The notes under the pieces are model-generated. The model saw only the letters and a list, made by a program, of their open reading frames with translations. It was not told the origin of the DNA and made no database searches. A stretch of DNA of 64,000 nt from Variovorax sp. CF079 (GTDB taxonomy: Bacteria; Pseudomonadota; Gammaproteobacteria; Burkholderiales; Burkholderiaceae_C). The DNA lies in contig NZ_FMZU01000011.1 in the NCBI RefSeq assembly GCF_900101545.1, positions 62,001-126,000 of the forward strand. The letters are read 5' to 3'. Shown here one piece after another: positions 45,835-56,547 of this stretch. Position 1 is the first letter of the stretch. Every line of letters starts with the position of its first letter. Position numbers and translations under genes: made by a program.

Positions 45835-46272
45835 ATGTATCGATCCCTGTTCCCTCGCGATCTGTTCGCCGAGATGGATCGCCTGCAACGCGAAATGCAG
45901 CAGGCCTTCGATCTGTCTCCGAGCATCCGAGGTTTGGGCCGCGGCGGTTTCCCGGCCCTGAACGTCGGCGGCACGCCGCAAACGGTAGAAATCTACGCCT
46001 TCGCCCCCGGCATTGATCCGGCCACGCTCGAGGTCCAGCTCGACCGTGGCTTGCTGACCATTGCCGGCGAGCGCAAGTCGTTGCTGCCGGAAGACGATTC
46101 GCCTTCCACCGTGCACATCCACGAGCGTTTTGCGGGCAGCTTCCGCCGCGTTCTCACGCTGCCGGAAGACGCAGACCCCGACGCCGTTGACGCCAAGTAC
46201 CGCGACGGCATCTTGCACATCACGATCCAGCGGCGCGCTTCCGCGCAGCCCCGTCGCATCGCCATCCAATGA
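45835..46272 (+). CDS. Hsp20 small heat-shock protein (first of pair)
   Basis: A 145-residue alpha-crystallin domain chaperone. The N-terminal arm is YRSLFPRDLFAEMDRLQREM; the domain runs about 45-140 with VEIYAFAPGIDPATLEVQLD and GILHITIQRRA. It holds unfolding proteins under heat stress. GGAGG lies 8 bases before the ATG at 45835; a frame start at 45805 is ignored because it precedes the ribosome site. It ends 14 bp before the second Hsp20 gene. Confidence 0.92.
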   Translation: MYRSLFPRDLFAEMDRLQREMQQAFDLSPSIRGLGRGGFPALNVGGTPQTVEIYAFAPGIDPATLEVQLDRGLLTIAGERKSLLPEDDSPSTVHIHERFAGSFRRVLTLPEDADPDAVDAKYRDGILHITIQRRASAQPRRIAIQ

Positions 46273-46286
46273 AAGGAGCACTTGCC

Positions 46287-46667
46287 ATGAACGAGCTTGA
46301 CACCCTCGCCCGCAAGGACAAGGCGGGCTACGGCGAGGCGGCGCTCACGCCGCCGGTGGACGTGGTGGAGGACAGCACCGGCATCACGCTCTATGCCGAT
46401 CTGCCCGGCGTCTCCAAGGACAAGCTGCGGCTCCAGGTGGAGTCCGACACGCTCACCATCGACGCCGAGTCGGACCTGGCCGTCCCCGAAGGCCTGCAAT
46501 CGAGCCACGCCGAGGTCGGCCTCGCGCGCTTCCACCGCGTCTTCACGCTGAGCAGGGAGCTCGACACCGAGAAGGTCTCGGCCGAGCTGGCCAACGGCGT
46601 GCTGACGCTGCGCATCCCCAAGGTGGAACAGGCGCAGCCGCGGCGCATCGACGTCAAGGTAGCCTGA
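46287..46667 (+). CDS. Hsp20 small heat-shock protein (second of pair)
   Basis: A 126-residue alpha-crystallin domain protein: PPVDVVEDSTGITLYADLPGV, ARFHRVFTLSRELDTEKVSAE and NGVLTLRIPK, the hallmark GVLxLxIPK. AAAGGAGC precedes the ATG at 46287. The gene is in an operon with the preceding hsp20, a common class A/class B pair whose products form mixed oligomers in some bacteria. Confidence 0.92.
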   Translation: MNELDTLARKDKAGYGEAALTPPVDVVEDSTGITLYADLPGVSKDKLRLQVESDTLTIDAESDLAVPEGLQSSHAEVGLARFHRVFTLSRELDTEKVSAELANGVLTLRIPKVEQAQPRRIDVKVA

Positions 46668-46708
46668 GCGCTCGGACCGCCCCCGGCGGTCAAAGTGCAA
46701 AGTAGGCC

Positions 46709-46735
46709 CATGCGGAAGGTTTAAGCTTCCGCATG
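46709..46735. other. 10-bp inverted repeat after the hsp20 pair
   Basis: Perfect arms CATGCGGAAG and CTTCCGCATG around a 7-base loop. There is no T tract. It may act as the 3-prime end of the hsp20 transcript or as a binding site upstream of the next gene. Its right arm contains an ATG at 46733 that is in frame with that gene. Confidence 0.55.
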
Positions 46736-46780
46736 GATCAATTCGGCCATCGGAACAAAAAGACCTTGAGCGAGGAAATC

Positions 46781-47044
46781 ATGAATGAAGACGGCGAAGT
46801 CAAACGCTTCGTCTATGCGGACTGGGAGATTCGCGTCTGCCTGAATGCCCTGGGGGTCGATGGTCAGACGGCCGGACATGCCGATCTGTGGCGAGAAGGA
46901 GCCCACCTGTGCCGCGTTGCGCTGTCGGGCCGCTTTGAGGACGACGCGCAGGCCTGTGACGCCTTGGAACGCAAGGCCAGGGATTGGGTCGACGACTGGA
47001 GTTCCCGCGACCACACCGGCAACACCGGCTTCGTCAGCCTTTAG
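46781..47044 (+). CDS. Hypothetical protein
   Basis: An 87-residue acidic soluble protein: RFVYADWEIRVCLNALGVDG, then ADLWREGAHLCRVALSGRFE and ALERKARDWVDDW. No signal peptide or known domain is seen; proteins of this pattern occur in Burkholderiales near stress genes, but I cannot name a family. The ATG at 46781 is chosen because GAGGAAAT precedes it. The ATG at 46733 is also in frame but lies in a hairpin and has no ribosome site. It converges on rlmB. Confidence 0.7.
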   Translation: MNEDGEVKRFVYADWEIRVCLNALGVDGQTAGHADLWREGAHLCRVALSGRFEDDAQACDALERKARDWVDDWSSRDHTGNTGFVSL

Positions 47045-47059
47045 GGCCTGAACGGGCCC

Positions 47060-47812
47060 CTAAGCCGCGAGGCTGCGCTGCCGCATCGCTTCGTAGAGGC
47101 ACACCCCGCTCGCGACCGAGACATTGAGGCTCTCTACCGCACCGGCCATCGGAATGCTCACCAGCTCGTCGCAGGTCTTGCGCGTGAGCTGCCGCATGCC
47201 CTCGCCCTCGGCGCCCAGCACCAGCGCGAGCGGGCGCTTCAGGTCACTCTGGTAGAGCGTGCCCGGCGCGTCGTCGCTGGTGCCGACACACCAGATGTTG
47301 CGTTCCTTGAGTTCGCCCAGCGTGCGCGCGAGGTTGGTCACCATGAAGTACGGCACCGTCTCGGCCGCGCCGCTCGCCACCTTGGCCACGGTGGCGTTGA
47401 TGCCGGCCGCATGGTCCTTGGGGGCGATCACCGCATGCGCGCCCGCGCCGTCGGCCACCCGCAGGCAGGCGCCCAGGTTGTGCGGGTCGGTGACGCCGTC
47501 GAGCACCAGCAGCAAGGGCACCGTGCCGGCCGCCTCGAGGCCTTCGAGCAGCTCGTCGAGCGAGTGGGTCTGCGGGATCGGCTCCACGCGCGCAGCGACG
47601 CCCTGGTGGCCATGGCTGCCGCTGAGCTTGGCCAGGCGCAGGCCGTCGGCCTCGACCAGCCGCACGCCGGCCTCCTGGGCCCGGGCGACGAACTGCCGCA
47701 TGCGCGCATCGCGCCGGCTGGCATCGAACAGCACCTCGATCACCGATTTGGGCGCGGTCTTGATGCGCACGCCCACGGCATGGAAGCCGAAGATCACTTT
47801 GGGGGAAGACAT
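47060..47812 (-). CDS. rlmB: 23S rRNA (guanosine-2-O-)-methyltransferase RlmB
   Basis: A 250-residue SpoU (SPOUT) methyltransferase acting on 23S rRNA G2251. Residues 1-85 are the L30e-like RNA-binding domain ([16 protein letters not shown]). The knot domain has the three SpoU motifs: [33 protein letters not shown] and [18 protein letters not shown]. It ends RQRSLAA. It lies alone between a convergent small gene and an ABC ATPase gene 21 bp upstream on the same strand. Confidence 0.93.
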   Translation of the reverse strand: MSSPKVIFGFHAVGVRIKTAPKSVIEVLFDASRRDARMRQFVARAQEAGVRLVEADGLRLAKLSGSHGHQGVAARVEPIPQTHSLDELLEGLEAAGTVPLLLVLDGVTDPHNLGACLRVADGAGAHAVIAPKDHAAGINATVAKVASGAAETVPYFMVTNLARTLGELKERNIWCVGTSDDAPGTLYQSDLKRPLALVLGAEGEGMRQLTRKTCDELVSIPMAGAVESLNVSVASGVCLYEAMRQRSLAA

Positions 47813-47833
47813 GTGGGGATTATCGAGCCGGGC

Positions 47834-48535
47834 TCACACCCCGTTCTCGTCCCCGGGGACCACGCGCCCGGCCTCGATCGTGATGCGGCGCTCGCACTGC
47901 GCGGCGATGCCGCGGTCGTGCGTCACGAGCACGAGCGTGGTGCCGAGCTCGCGGTTGAGGTCGAACATCAGCCGCATCACCTGCTCGCCGGTCGCGAAGT
48001 CGAGGCTGCCGGTGGGCTCGTCGGCCAGGAGCAGCGCCGGCTGCACGACGAAGGCGCGGGCCAGCGCCACGCGCTGCTGCTCGCCGCCCGAAAGCACCTT
48101 GGGATAGTGGCCCAGGCGCTGGCCGAGGCCGACGCGGCCGAGCATCTCGGTGGCGGCCTTGCGTGCGTCGCGGCGGTCGGCCAGTTCGAGCGGCAGCATC
48201 ACGTTCTCGAGCGCGCTCAGGTTGCCGAGCAGCTGGAAGCTCTGGAACACGAAGCCGACCTTGCGGGCGCGCAGCGCGGCGCGCTCGTCCTCGTCGATCG
48301 CGAACAGGTCTTCGCCCGCGAGCCTCACCGTGCCGCGGGTGGGTGTGTCGAGGCCAGCGACGATCGACAGCAGCGTGCTCTTGCCCGAGCCCGAAGCGCC
48401 GACGATGGCGGCCGTCTCCCGGGCGCCCAGCGTGAAGTCGATGTCCTGCAGAATGTCCAGCGTGCCGGCGGAGTCGGTGACAGACTTGAAAACATGTTCG
48501 ACGGCAACAATTGCTTCGGATCGGGTACTGGACAT
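47834..48535 (-). CDS. LolD/YbbA-type ABC transporter ATP-binding protein
   Basis: A 233-residue ATPase of the MacB/LolD/YbbA class. Walker [10 protein letters not shown] near 45, signature [15 protein letters not shown], Walker [13 protein letters not shown] and H-loop [11 protein letters not shown] are intact. In E. coli the ybbA ATPase gene pairs with a large permease (YbbP) and lies opposite the tesA esterase. Here the opposite gene is a GDSL esterase, but no permease gene is adjacent, as rlmB follows. Function: probably lipoprotein or membrane-component extraction; partner unknown. Confidence 0.88.
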   Translation of the reverse strand: MSSTRSEAIVAVEHVFKSVTDSAGTLDILQDIDFTLGARETAAIVGASGSGKSTLLSIVAGLDTPTRGTVRLAGEDLFAIDEDERAALRARKVGFVFQSFQLLGNLSALENVMLPLELADRRDARKAATEMLGRVGLGQRLGHYPKVLSGGEQQRVALARAFVVQPALLLADEPTGSLDFATGEQVMRLMFDLNRELGTTLVLVTHDRGIAAQCERRITIEAGRVVPGDENGV

Positions 48536-48551
48536 TGAAAGGTTTCGCGTG

Positions 48552-49205
48552 GTGAATCGACGTCACTTTATCTTGACCGGTGCGCTCGCCGGCAGTGCGG
48601 GGTCATGGCTCCATGCCCAGGCCCAGCCCGCGGCCGGCAGGAAGCCCGTGATTCTCGTCGTCGGCGACTCGCTTTCCGCCGAATACGGCCTCAAGCGCGG
48701 CGAGGGCTGGGTCCCGCTGCTGGAGAAGCGGCTGGCCGAACAGAAGATCGCCGCTACCGTGATCAATGCCAGCATCAGCGGCGACACCACGGCCGGCGGC
48801 CGCGCCCGGCTGGCGGGCCTGCTCGCGCAGCACAAGCCGACGCACATGGTGCTGGAGCTGGGCGCCAACGACGCGCTGCGCGGCCTGCCGCTCGCCAGCA
48901 CCGAAGACAACCTGACGCAGATGACCAAGGCGGCGCAGGCCGCCGGCGTGCAGGTGCTGATCGTCGGCATCCAGGTGCCTCCCAACTACGGCCGTGACTA
49001 CACGCGGCGCTTCGAAGCGGTCTTCACCAAGGTGGCGGGCAGCACCAAGGCTGCGCTCGTGCCTTTTCTGCTGAAGGGCGTGGCGGACGGCCCCGACGCG
49101 GCGGGCCTGTTCCAGGCCGACCGCATCCATCCGACGGCCGCGGCCCAGCCGCGCATGCTGGACAACGTGTGGCCGGCGTTGCGCAAGCTGCTCGCCGGCA
49201 TGTGA
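48552..49205 (+). CDS. GDSL-type arylesterase/lysophospholipase (TesA-like)
   Basis: A 217-residue SGNH hydrolase. The N-terminus VNRRHFILTGALAGSAGSW has a twin-arginine signal-like motif and ends near AQA. The catalytic serine is in ILVVGDSLSAEYGL (block I), Gly in ISGDTTAGG (II), Asn in LELGANDALRGLP (III) and Asp/His in DRIHPTAAAQPRM (V). It hydrolyses short acyl esters in the periplasm. Start: two adjacent GTG codons at 48549 and 48552 with AAAGG upstream; either is possible. It diverges from the ABC ATPase gene. Confidence 0.88.
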   Translation: MNRRHFILTGALAGSAGSWLHAQAQPAAGRKPVILVVGDSLSAEYGLKRGEGWVPLLEKRLAEQKIAATVINASISGDTTAGGRARLAGLLAQHKPTHMVLELGANDALRGLPLASTEDNLTQMTKAAQAAGVQVLIVGIQVPPNYGRDYTRRFEAVFTKVAGSTKAALVPFLLKGVADGPDAAGLFQADRIHPTAAAQPRMLDNVWPALRKLLAGM

Positions 49206-49220
49206 CCTGAAAAGGAAAAA

Positions 49221-49252
49221 GCCGCCGCAGGCCCTGCCCGCGGCGGCTTTTT
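49221..49252 (+). terminator. Rho-independent terminator
   Basis: Stem GCCGCCGC / GCGGCGGC with an 11-base loop, followed by TTTTT at 49248-49252 and preceded by AAAAA at 49216-49220, so it may work in both directions. It ends the GDSL esterase gene and perhaps the opposite small gene. Confidence 0.85.
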
Positions 49253-49282
49253 CGTGGGTACCGTGAATCCGGCTCGAACGGA

Positions 49283-49486
49283 TCAGCCGTTCTTGGTCGG
49301 CAGATTCGGGATGGTGGGCGGATCGTGCTCCAGCGAGGCCACATCGGTTTCCGGATCGCCCTGGGCCAGGCCTTCGCTGCTCGGGCTGAGCTTGCGGGCG
49401 GCCTTTTCCCGCAGCTTGTCTTCCTTCTTCTTTTTCTTGGCCAACTCCTTCTGGCGCTTCTCGTAGCCGTAATTGGGTGTTGCCAC
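49283..49486 (-). CDS. Small lysine-rich hypothetical protein
   Basis: A 67-residue highly charged protein: YGYEKRQKELAKKKKKEDKL, REKAARK, then an acidic, Pro-rich tail. The basic segment at 8-35 is predicted helical and could bind nucleic acid. The GTG start at 49486 is chosen because AAGGAG lies six bases upstream; an ATG at 49513 would include the ribosome site in the coding region. Small KKKK-rich proteins of this kind are common in Comamonadaceae and uncharacterised. Confidence 0.75.
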   Translation of the reverse strand: MATPNYGYEKRQKELAKKKKKEDKLREKAARKLSPSSEGLAQGDPETDVASLEHDPPTIPNLPTKNG

Positions 49487-49555
49487 TGCTTCTCCTTGAG
49501 GCGAGGCAGTCACGATGACTGCACGTGTCCGACTGTACGCGATAACCGGCGCGCT

Positions 49556-50749
49556 TCAGAGGGCCGCGAGGGCCTGTTCGAGGTCGGCGCGCAGGTCGTC
49601 CACGTCCTCCAGCCCGACTGAAAAGCGCACCAGCGTGCCCTTGTGCGGCCAGCGCGCAACGCTGGCATCGCGCATGAGGCCGATGTCGTAGGGCACGACC
49701 AGGCTGATCGGCCCGCCCCAGGAATAACCAAGCCGAAAAAGTTTCAGGCTGTCACAGAAACGATCGACCTGCTCGGCGCTGTAGCGGGCATCGAACACCA
49801 CCGAGAACAGGCCGGCCGCGAGGTCGCTCGCGCCGCACAGCCGCAGCCAGTGCGCATGGCCCGGCGAGCCCTCGAGCGCCGGATGCAGCACCTGCGCGAT
49901 CTCTGCACGGCCGTCGAGCCACATGGCGAGTTCGCGCGCGCTGCGGTCGTGCGCCTGGTAGCGCAGCGCGATGCTCGGCAGCGAACGCAGCAGCGTCTCG
50001 ACATCGCCGACGCCGATGCCCAAGCCCATGCGCATGTGGCTCAACTTGAGCGCGCGGTGCAGCCGCTCGTCGCGGGTGATGACGCTGCCCATCAGCACGT
50101 CGCCGCCGCCGCTGGGGTACTTGGTGAGCGCCTGGACCGAGATGTCGACGCCCTGCCCGCTGCCGTTGAAATCGAAGGGCGCAAAGGCGAGACCGGCGCC
50201 CCAGGTGTTGTCGAGCGCCGTGATCACGCCGCGCGCGCGGCAGGCGCCCACGAGCGCCGGCAGGTCCGGGAATTCCATCGTGACCGAACCCGCGGCCTCG
50301 ACCCAGACCAGCCTGGTGCGATCCGACAGCTTGGCCGCGAGGTCAGCCGGATTCATCGCGTCATACAGCCTGTGGGTGATGCCGAAGTTGGCCAGCTCGC
50401 CGTTACACAGCGCCTTGTTCGGGCCGTAGGCGTTGTCGGGGATCAGCACCTCGTCGCCGGTCTTCAGGAAGGCAAAGGCCACCAGCGCGATGGCTGCCAG
50501 CCCGCTGGGCGCGAGCAGGCATTCGGTGCCGCCTTCCAGCGTGGCGAGCCGCTCCTCGAGCGTGAAGGTGGTCGGCGTGCCGTGCAGGCCGTAGGTGTAG
50601 CCGGCCTTGGTCTTCCAGTCGCGCGCGCGCATCGCCGCGACGTCGGCGAAGAACACGGTGGAAGCCTTGAACACGCCGGGCAGGGGCGCGGCGAATTTCG
50701 CGGGCGGGGTGTAGGGATGGTGGATCAGGTCGGTGATGGGCTTTCGCAT
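49556..50749 (-). CDS. metC: Cystathionine beta-lyase
   Basis: A 397-residue PLP enzyme of the Cys/Met metabolism family. The PLP lysine is in VQALTKYPSGGGDVLMG, with YGLHGTPTTFTLEERLATLE and VEAAGSVTMEFPDL typical of the MetC/beta-lyase group. GYSWGGPISLVVPYD replaces the more common substrate loop. It cleaves cystathionine to homocysteine in methionine synthesis. It diverges from an AraC-type gene over 48 bp. Confidence 0.88.
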   Translation of the reverse strand: MRKPITDLIHHPYTPPAKFAAPLPGVFKASTVFFADVAAMRARDWKTKAGYTYGLHGTPTTFTLEERLATLEGGTECLLAPSGLAAIALVAFAFLKTGDEVLIPDNAYGPNKALCNGELANFGITHRLYDAMNPADLAAKLSDRTRLVWVEAAGSVTMEFPDLPALVGACRARGVITALDNTWGAGLAFAPFDFNGSGQGVDISVQALTKYPSGGGDVLMGSVITRDERLHRALKLSHMRMGLGIGVGDVETLLRSLPSIALRYQAHDRSARELAMWLDGRAEIAQVLHPALEGSPGHAHWLRLCGASDLAAGLFSVVFDARYSAEQVDRFCDSLKLFRLGYSWGGPISLVVPYDIGLMRDASVARWPHKGTLVRFSVGLEDVDDLRADLEQALAAL

Positions 50750-50797
50750 GCCGCCATGCTAGTCGACGCGAAAAGCCGGGTGCCGGACAATGGCCCG

Positions 50798-51613
50798 ATG
50801 CTGCTGACGCGCGCTCCCGCCTCCTGGCTGCGGCCTTACGTCCGATCGATGTGGGCGATGGTGCCTGCCGCCACGGTGTCGAACACGCCGCTGCGCGAAC
50901 ACGTGCTGCCGACCGGCGACATGCACCTGGTCTTCCGGCTCTCCGGCCCGCCGCTGCGGCTGTTCGCCGATGCCGAGGACCGCACTGGTTACACGGTGGG
51001 CTATGCGATCGTGGGCGGCGCGCGTTCGGCCTTCTACGCGCGCGACGTGTCGGGCGCGACGCATTCTGTGGGTGCGCAGCTGCGGCCCGGCGCGGCCCGC
51101 GCGCTGTTCGGCCTGCCCGCTCATGAACTGGCCGAACGCCACACGCCGCTCGATGCGCTCTGGGGCACAGCGGCCGCGCATGCCCTCGAACGCATTCATG
51201 CGGCCGACGCCCTCGAAGCGCAACTGGAAGTCTTCGAGGCCCTGCTGACCGAGCGCCTGCGGTCCCGCCCGCAAGCCATGCACCCCGCCATCGCGCAGGC
51301 CCTGGCCCGGCTCGGCGGCGGCGCGCCCATCGGCGAACTGGTAGCAGCCAGCGGCTACAGCCACCGGCGTTTCATCTCGCTGTTCCGGGACGCTGCCGGG
51401 CTCCCGCCCAAGCGCCTGGAACGGGTGCTGCGCTTCCAGCGCGTGATGGCCGCATGGACCGGCGCGCACACCCTGCCCTGGGTCGACCTCGCCCTGCAGG
51501 CCGGCTACAGTGACCAGCCCCATTTCAACCGCGACTTCCTTGAGATCACCGGCATGACGCCGCAGGCCTATGCCCGAGCCGCGCCCGCTTCGCCGAATCA
51601 CGTGCGCGCCTGA
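50798..51613 (+). CDS. AraC-family transcriptional regulator
   Basis: A 271-residue regulator. Residues 1-150 form an N-terminal ligand domain of the DUF6597 kind (WLRPYVRSMWAMVPA, HVLPTGDMHLVFRLSG). The C-terminal 110 residues are the double helix-turn-helix (GELVAASGYSHRRFISLFRD, VDLALQAGYSDQPHFNRDF) with the AraC ending FLEITGMTPQAYAR. Targets are unknown; the VOC gene 71 bp downstream and metC opposite are candidates. Confidence 0.88.
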   Translation: MLLTRAPASWLRPYVRSMWAMVPAATVSNTPLREHVLPTGDMHLVFRLSGPPLRLFADAEDRTGYTVGYAIVGGARSAFYARDVSGATHSVGAQLRPGAARALFGLPAHELAERHTPLDALWGTAAAHALERIHAADALEAQLEVFEALLTERLRSRPQAMHPAIAQALARLGGGAPIGELVAASGYSHRRFISLFRDAAGLPPKRLERVLRFQRVMAAWTGAHTLPWVDLALQAGYSDQPHFNRDFLEITGMTPQAYARAAPASPNHVRA

Positions 51614-51684
51614 AGTCAATTTCCTTCAAGACGGATAGCGTGCGGCATGCGCAAAATCGCGACCAGACCCCACAGGAGACTCCG

Positions 51685-52128
51685 ATGGCCACCCACGAAC
51701 TGTTTGCCTACCTCTGCGTGAACGACACCGCGGCGGCGATCGCCTACTACGGCGAGGTGTTCGGCGCGCGCGAGAAGTTCAGGCTGACCGAGCCCGGCGG
51801 CCGCATCGGCCATGCCGAGCTCGACTTCGACGGCGCGACGCTGATGCTCAGCGACGAGTTTCCGGAGTACGGCATCCTTGGCGCCAAGGCGATCGGCGCC
51901 ACCGCCGTCACCATCCACCTGCACGTGGACGATGCAGACGCCGTGATCGAGCGCGCGCTGAAGGCCGGCGCCACGCTCGAGATCCCGATACAGGACCAGT
52001 TCTACGGCGAGCGCTCCGGCTCGTTCCGCGATCCCTTCGGACATCGCTGGAACGTCGGCCACAGCATCGAGGAGGTGTCGACCGACGAGATGCAGCGGCG
52101 CTACACCGCGATGCTGAAAGCGGACTGA
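51685..52128 (+). CDS. VOC-superfamily (PhnB-like) protein
   Basis: A 147-residue glyoxalase/bleomycin-resistance fold protein: FAYLCVNDTAAAIAYYGEVF, HAELDFDGATLMLSDEFPEY, VTIHLHVDDADAVIERALKA and SFRDPFGHRWNVGH. Metal ligands His and Glu appear in the usual strands. Family function is diverse; the substrate is unknown. AGGAGAC precedes the ATG at 51685. It converges on the phosphoribosyltransferase gene 4 bp away. Confidence 0.88.
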   Translation: MATHELFAYLCVNDTAAAIAYYGEVFGAREKFRLTEPGGRIGHAELDFDGATLMLSDEFPEYGILGAKAIGATAVTIHLHVDDADAVIERALKAGATLEIPIQDQFYGERSGSFRDPFGHRWNVGHSIEEVSTDEMQRRYTAMLKAD

Positions 52129-52132
52129 GCCC

Positions 52133-52657
52133 TTAGACGGACCACTTCTCCAGCAGCTTCCCGGCGCCCATGGAGTCATAGCCTTCGAAAGGCTGATGGA
52201 TCCATGGGTTGGTCTGCAGGAACTCGACCGAATAGTCCGGCGTGAAGGTCGACAAGGCCTTGGTCCAGATCACGGCGCTGCGCAGCTCGGTGATCGGCGG
52301 GTACTTGGTCCTGAGCATGTCCACCACGGCATGCAGCGTGTAGCCCGAGTCGGCGAGGTCGTCGACCAAGAGCACCTTGCCGGCGATCTCGCCCTTGGGC
52401 GTGGTGATGTAGCGCGCGATGTCCAGGTGGCCCTGGATCGTGCCGGCATCGGCGCGGTAGGAGCTGGTGGACATGATCGCCAGCGGCTTGTCGAAGATGC
52501 GCGACAGCACATCGCCCGGCCGCATGCCGCCGCGCGCCAGGCACAGGATGGTGTCGAACTCCCAGCCGGACTGGTGCACCTTGATCGCGAGCTTCTCGAT
52601 CAGGTTGTGGTACTCGTCGTAGCTCACGTAAAGGTGTTTGCCGTCTTCGGTCAACAT
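52133..52657 (-). CDS. Purine-type phosphoribosyltransferase
   Basis: A 174-residue type I phosphoribosyltransferase. The PRPP site is VLLVDDLADSGYTLHAVVDM, with CLARGGMRPGDVLSRIFDKP upstream forming the PP loop. It resembles xanthine-guanine or hypoxanthine phosphoribosyltransferases of betaproteobacteria, which salvage purine bases. It follows purA by 149 bp with a repeat element between them. GGAGAAG precedes the ATG. Confidence 0.88.
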   Translation of the reverse strand: MLTEDGKHLYVSYDEYHNLIEKLAIKVHQSGWEFDTILCLARGGMRPGDVLSRIFDKPLAIMSTSSYRADAGTIQGHLDIARYITTPKGEIAGKVLLVDDLADSGYTLHAVVDMLRTKYPPITELRSAVIWTKALSTFTPDYSVEFLQTNPWIHQPFEGYDSMGAGKLLEKWSV

Positions 52658-52744
52658 GCGCTCTTCTCCATCATTGCTTCGGTAGGGGTCTCGATGTCTT
52701 CGCGGGAAACACCGCGGAACCGGCTTTGCCGGCCCGCTGGTGTT

Positions 52745-52800
52745 GCCCCCTGCAAGGGGGTTGGCGGAGCGACACGAGGTGCGCGCAGCCTGGGGGTGTG
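52745..52800. repeat. GC-rich intergenic repeat, copy D
   Basis: CCCCCT-GCA-AGGGGG hairpin at 52746-52760 followed by GTTGGCGGAGCGACACGA and an AGCCTGGGGGTG motif. It is loosely similar to copies A-C, sharing the C-run/G-run stem and the G-run tail. It fills the purA to phosphoribosyltransferase gap. Confidence 0.65.
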
Positions 52801-52806
52801 CGTCAT

Positions 52807-55543
<2,737 letters not shown>

Positions 55544-55551
55544 GCCTGGGT

Positions 55552-55632
55552 CGCCGCCGGGCCGCCCCAAGGCGGCCGAGCCTCCCCCTCGGGGGGTGGC
55601 GAAGCACACGAAGTGGCAAGCCGGGGGGCAGT
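55552..55632. repeat. GC-rich double-hairpin intergenic repeat, copy B
   Basis: Same two-hairpin structure as copy A: GGCCGCC-CCAA-GGCGGCC at about 55559-55576 and a C-run/G-run stem at 55583-55596, then an AAGCCGGGGGG end. It separates hflC from the DUF2065 gene, a pair usually much closer together, and lies just downstream of the hflC stop. Confidence 0.8.
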
Positions 55633-55637
55633 CACGG

Positions 55638-56537
55638 TTATCGACGAGGGGCAGCCGCGGCCGCGCCCGACCCCTGCATCGCGCGGAAGAAGTCCGACGA
55701 AGGGTCCAGCACCATCACGTCGCTCTTCTTGTTGAAGCTCTGCTTGTAGGCGTCGAGGCTGCGATAGAACTGTGCGAACTGCGGATCGCGGCCGAAGGCG
55801 CCGGCGTAGGCAGATGCCGCGCTGGCATCGCCCTCGCCCTTGATCTTCTGCGCGTCGCGGTACGCATTGGCCACGATCACCTCGCGCTGGCGGTCGGCAT
55901 CGGCACGGATCTTTTCGCCTTCAGCGAAGCCGGTCGAGCGCAGCTCGTTGGCCACGCGCTTGCGCTCGGCCTCCATGCGGCGGTAGACCGATTCGGTGAT
56001 CGCCTCGACGTAGTCGACCCGCGTGATCCGCACGTCGATGATGTCCACGCCCCAGGGCTTGGCGCCCTTCACCACGGCCAGCACTTCGCGCTGGACGTCG
56101 GCCATCAGGGCCTCGCGGCGCACCGAGATCAGGTCGCGCACGGTGCGCTTGTTGACGTTTTCCTGGAAGGCGTTGCGCACCACGCGGTTGAGCTGCATGG
56201 CGCCAGCGTTCTCGTCCAGGCCGACATTGCGGATGTACTCCGACGGGTTGGTGATGCGCCAGCGCACGTACCAGTCGACCACCACGCGCTGCTTCTCCGC
56301 CGTGAGCATGGGCTCGGGGTCGAGGCTGGACAGCGTGAGCAGGCGCTTGTCGATGTACGACACGTTCTGGAACGGCGGCGGCAGCTTGAAGTTCAGGCCC
56401 GGCTCGGTGATCACTTCCTTGATCTGACCAAGGGCGTAGACGATGCCGAACTGGCGCTGGTCGACCACGAAGAGCGTGGAGCTCAGGAGCGCGAGCACCA
56501 CGAGGATCGACGATGCGATGAATCCGATTCTGTTCAT
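55638..56537 (-). CDS. hflC: Protease modulator HflC
   Basis: A 299-residue SPFH-domain inner-membrane protein. One N-terminal membrane segment (about 5-22), then the SPFH domain (VDQRQFGIVYALGQIKEVI, PPFQNVSYIDKRLLTL) and a coiled-coil (ESVYRRMEAERKRVANELRS). With HflK it forms a large periplasmic complex around the FtsH protease. GAGGAAA precedes the ATG at 56537, 10 bp after hflK. Confidence 0.93.
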   Translation of the reverse strand: MNRIGFIASSILVVLALLSSTLFVVDQRQFGIVYALGQIKEVITEPGLNFKLPPPFQNVSYIDKRLLTLSSLDPEPMLTAEKQRVVVDWYVRWRITNPSEYIRNVGLDENAGAMQLNRVVRNAFQENVNKRTVRDLISVRREALMADVQREVLAVVKGAKPWGVDIIDVRITRVDYVEAITESVYRRMEAERKRVANELRSTGFAEGEKIRADADRQREVIVANAYRDAQKIKGEGDASAASAYAGAFGRDPQFAQFYRSLDAYKQSFNKKSDVMVLDPSSDFFRAMQGSGAAAAAPRR

Positions 56538-56547
56538 GAGTGTTTCC

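Noticed and set aside
47041-47063. Imperfect hairpin between the 46781 gene and rlmB as a terminator
   Set aside because: The stem has a bulge and there is no T tract in either direction; too weak to call.
49486-49513. ATG start for the lysine-rich small protein at 49513
   Set aside because: The AAGGAG ribosome site lies inside this extension and fits the GTG at 49486.
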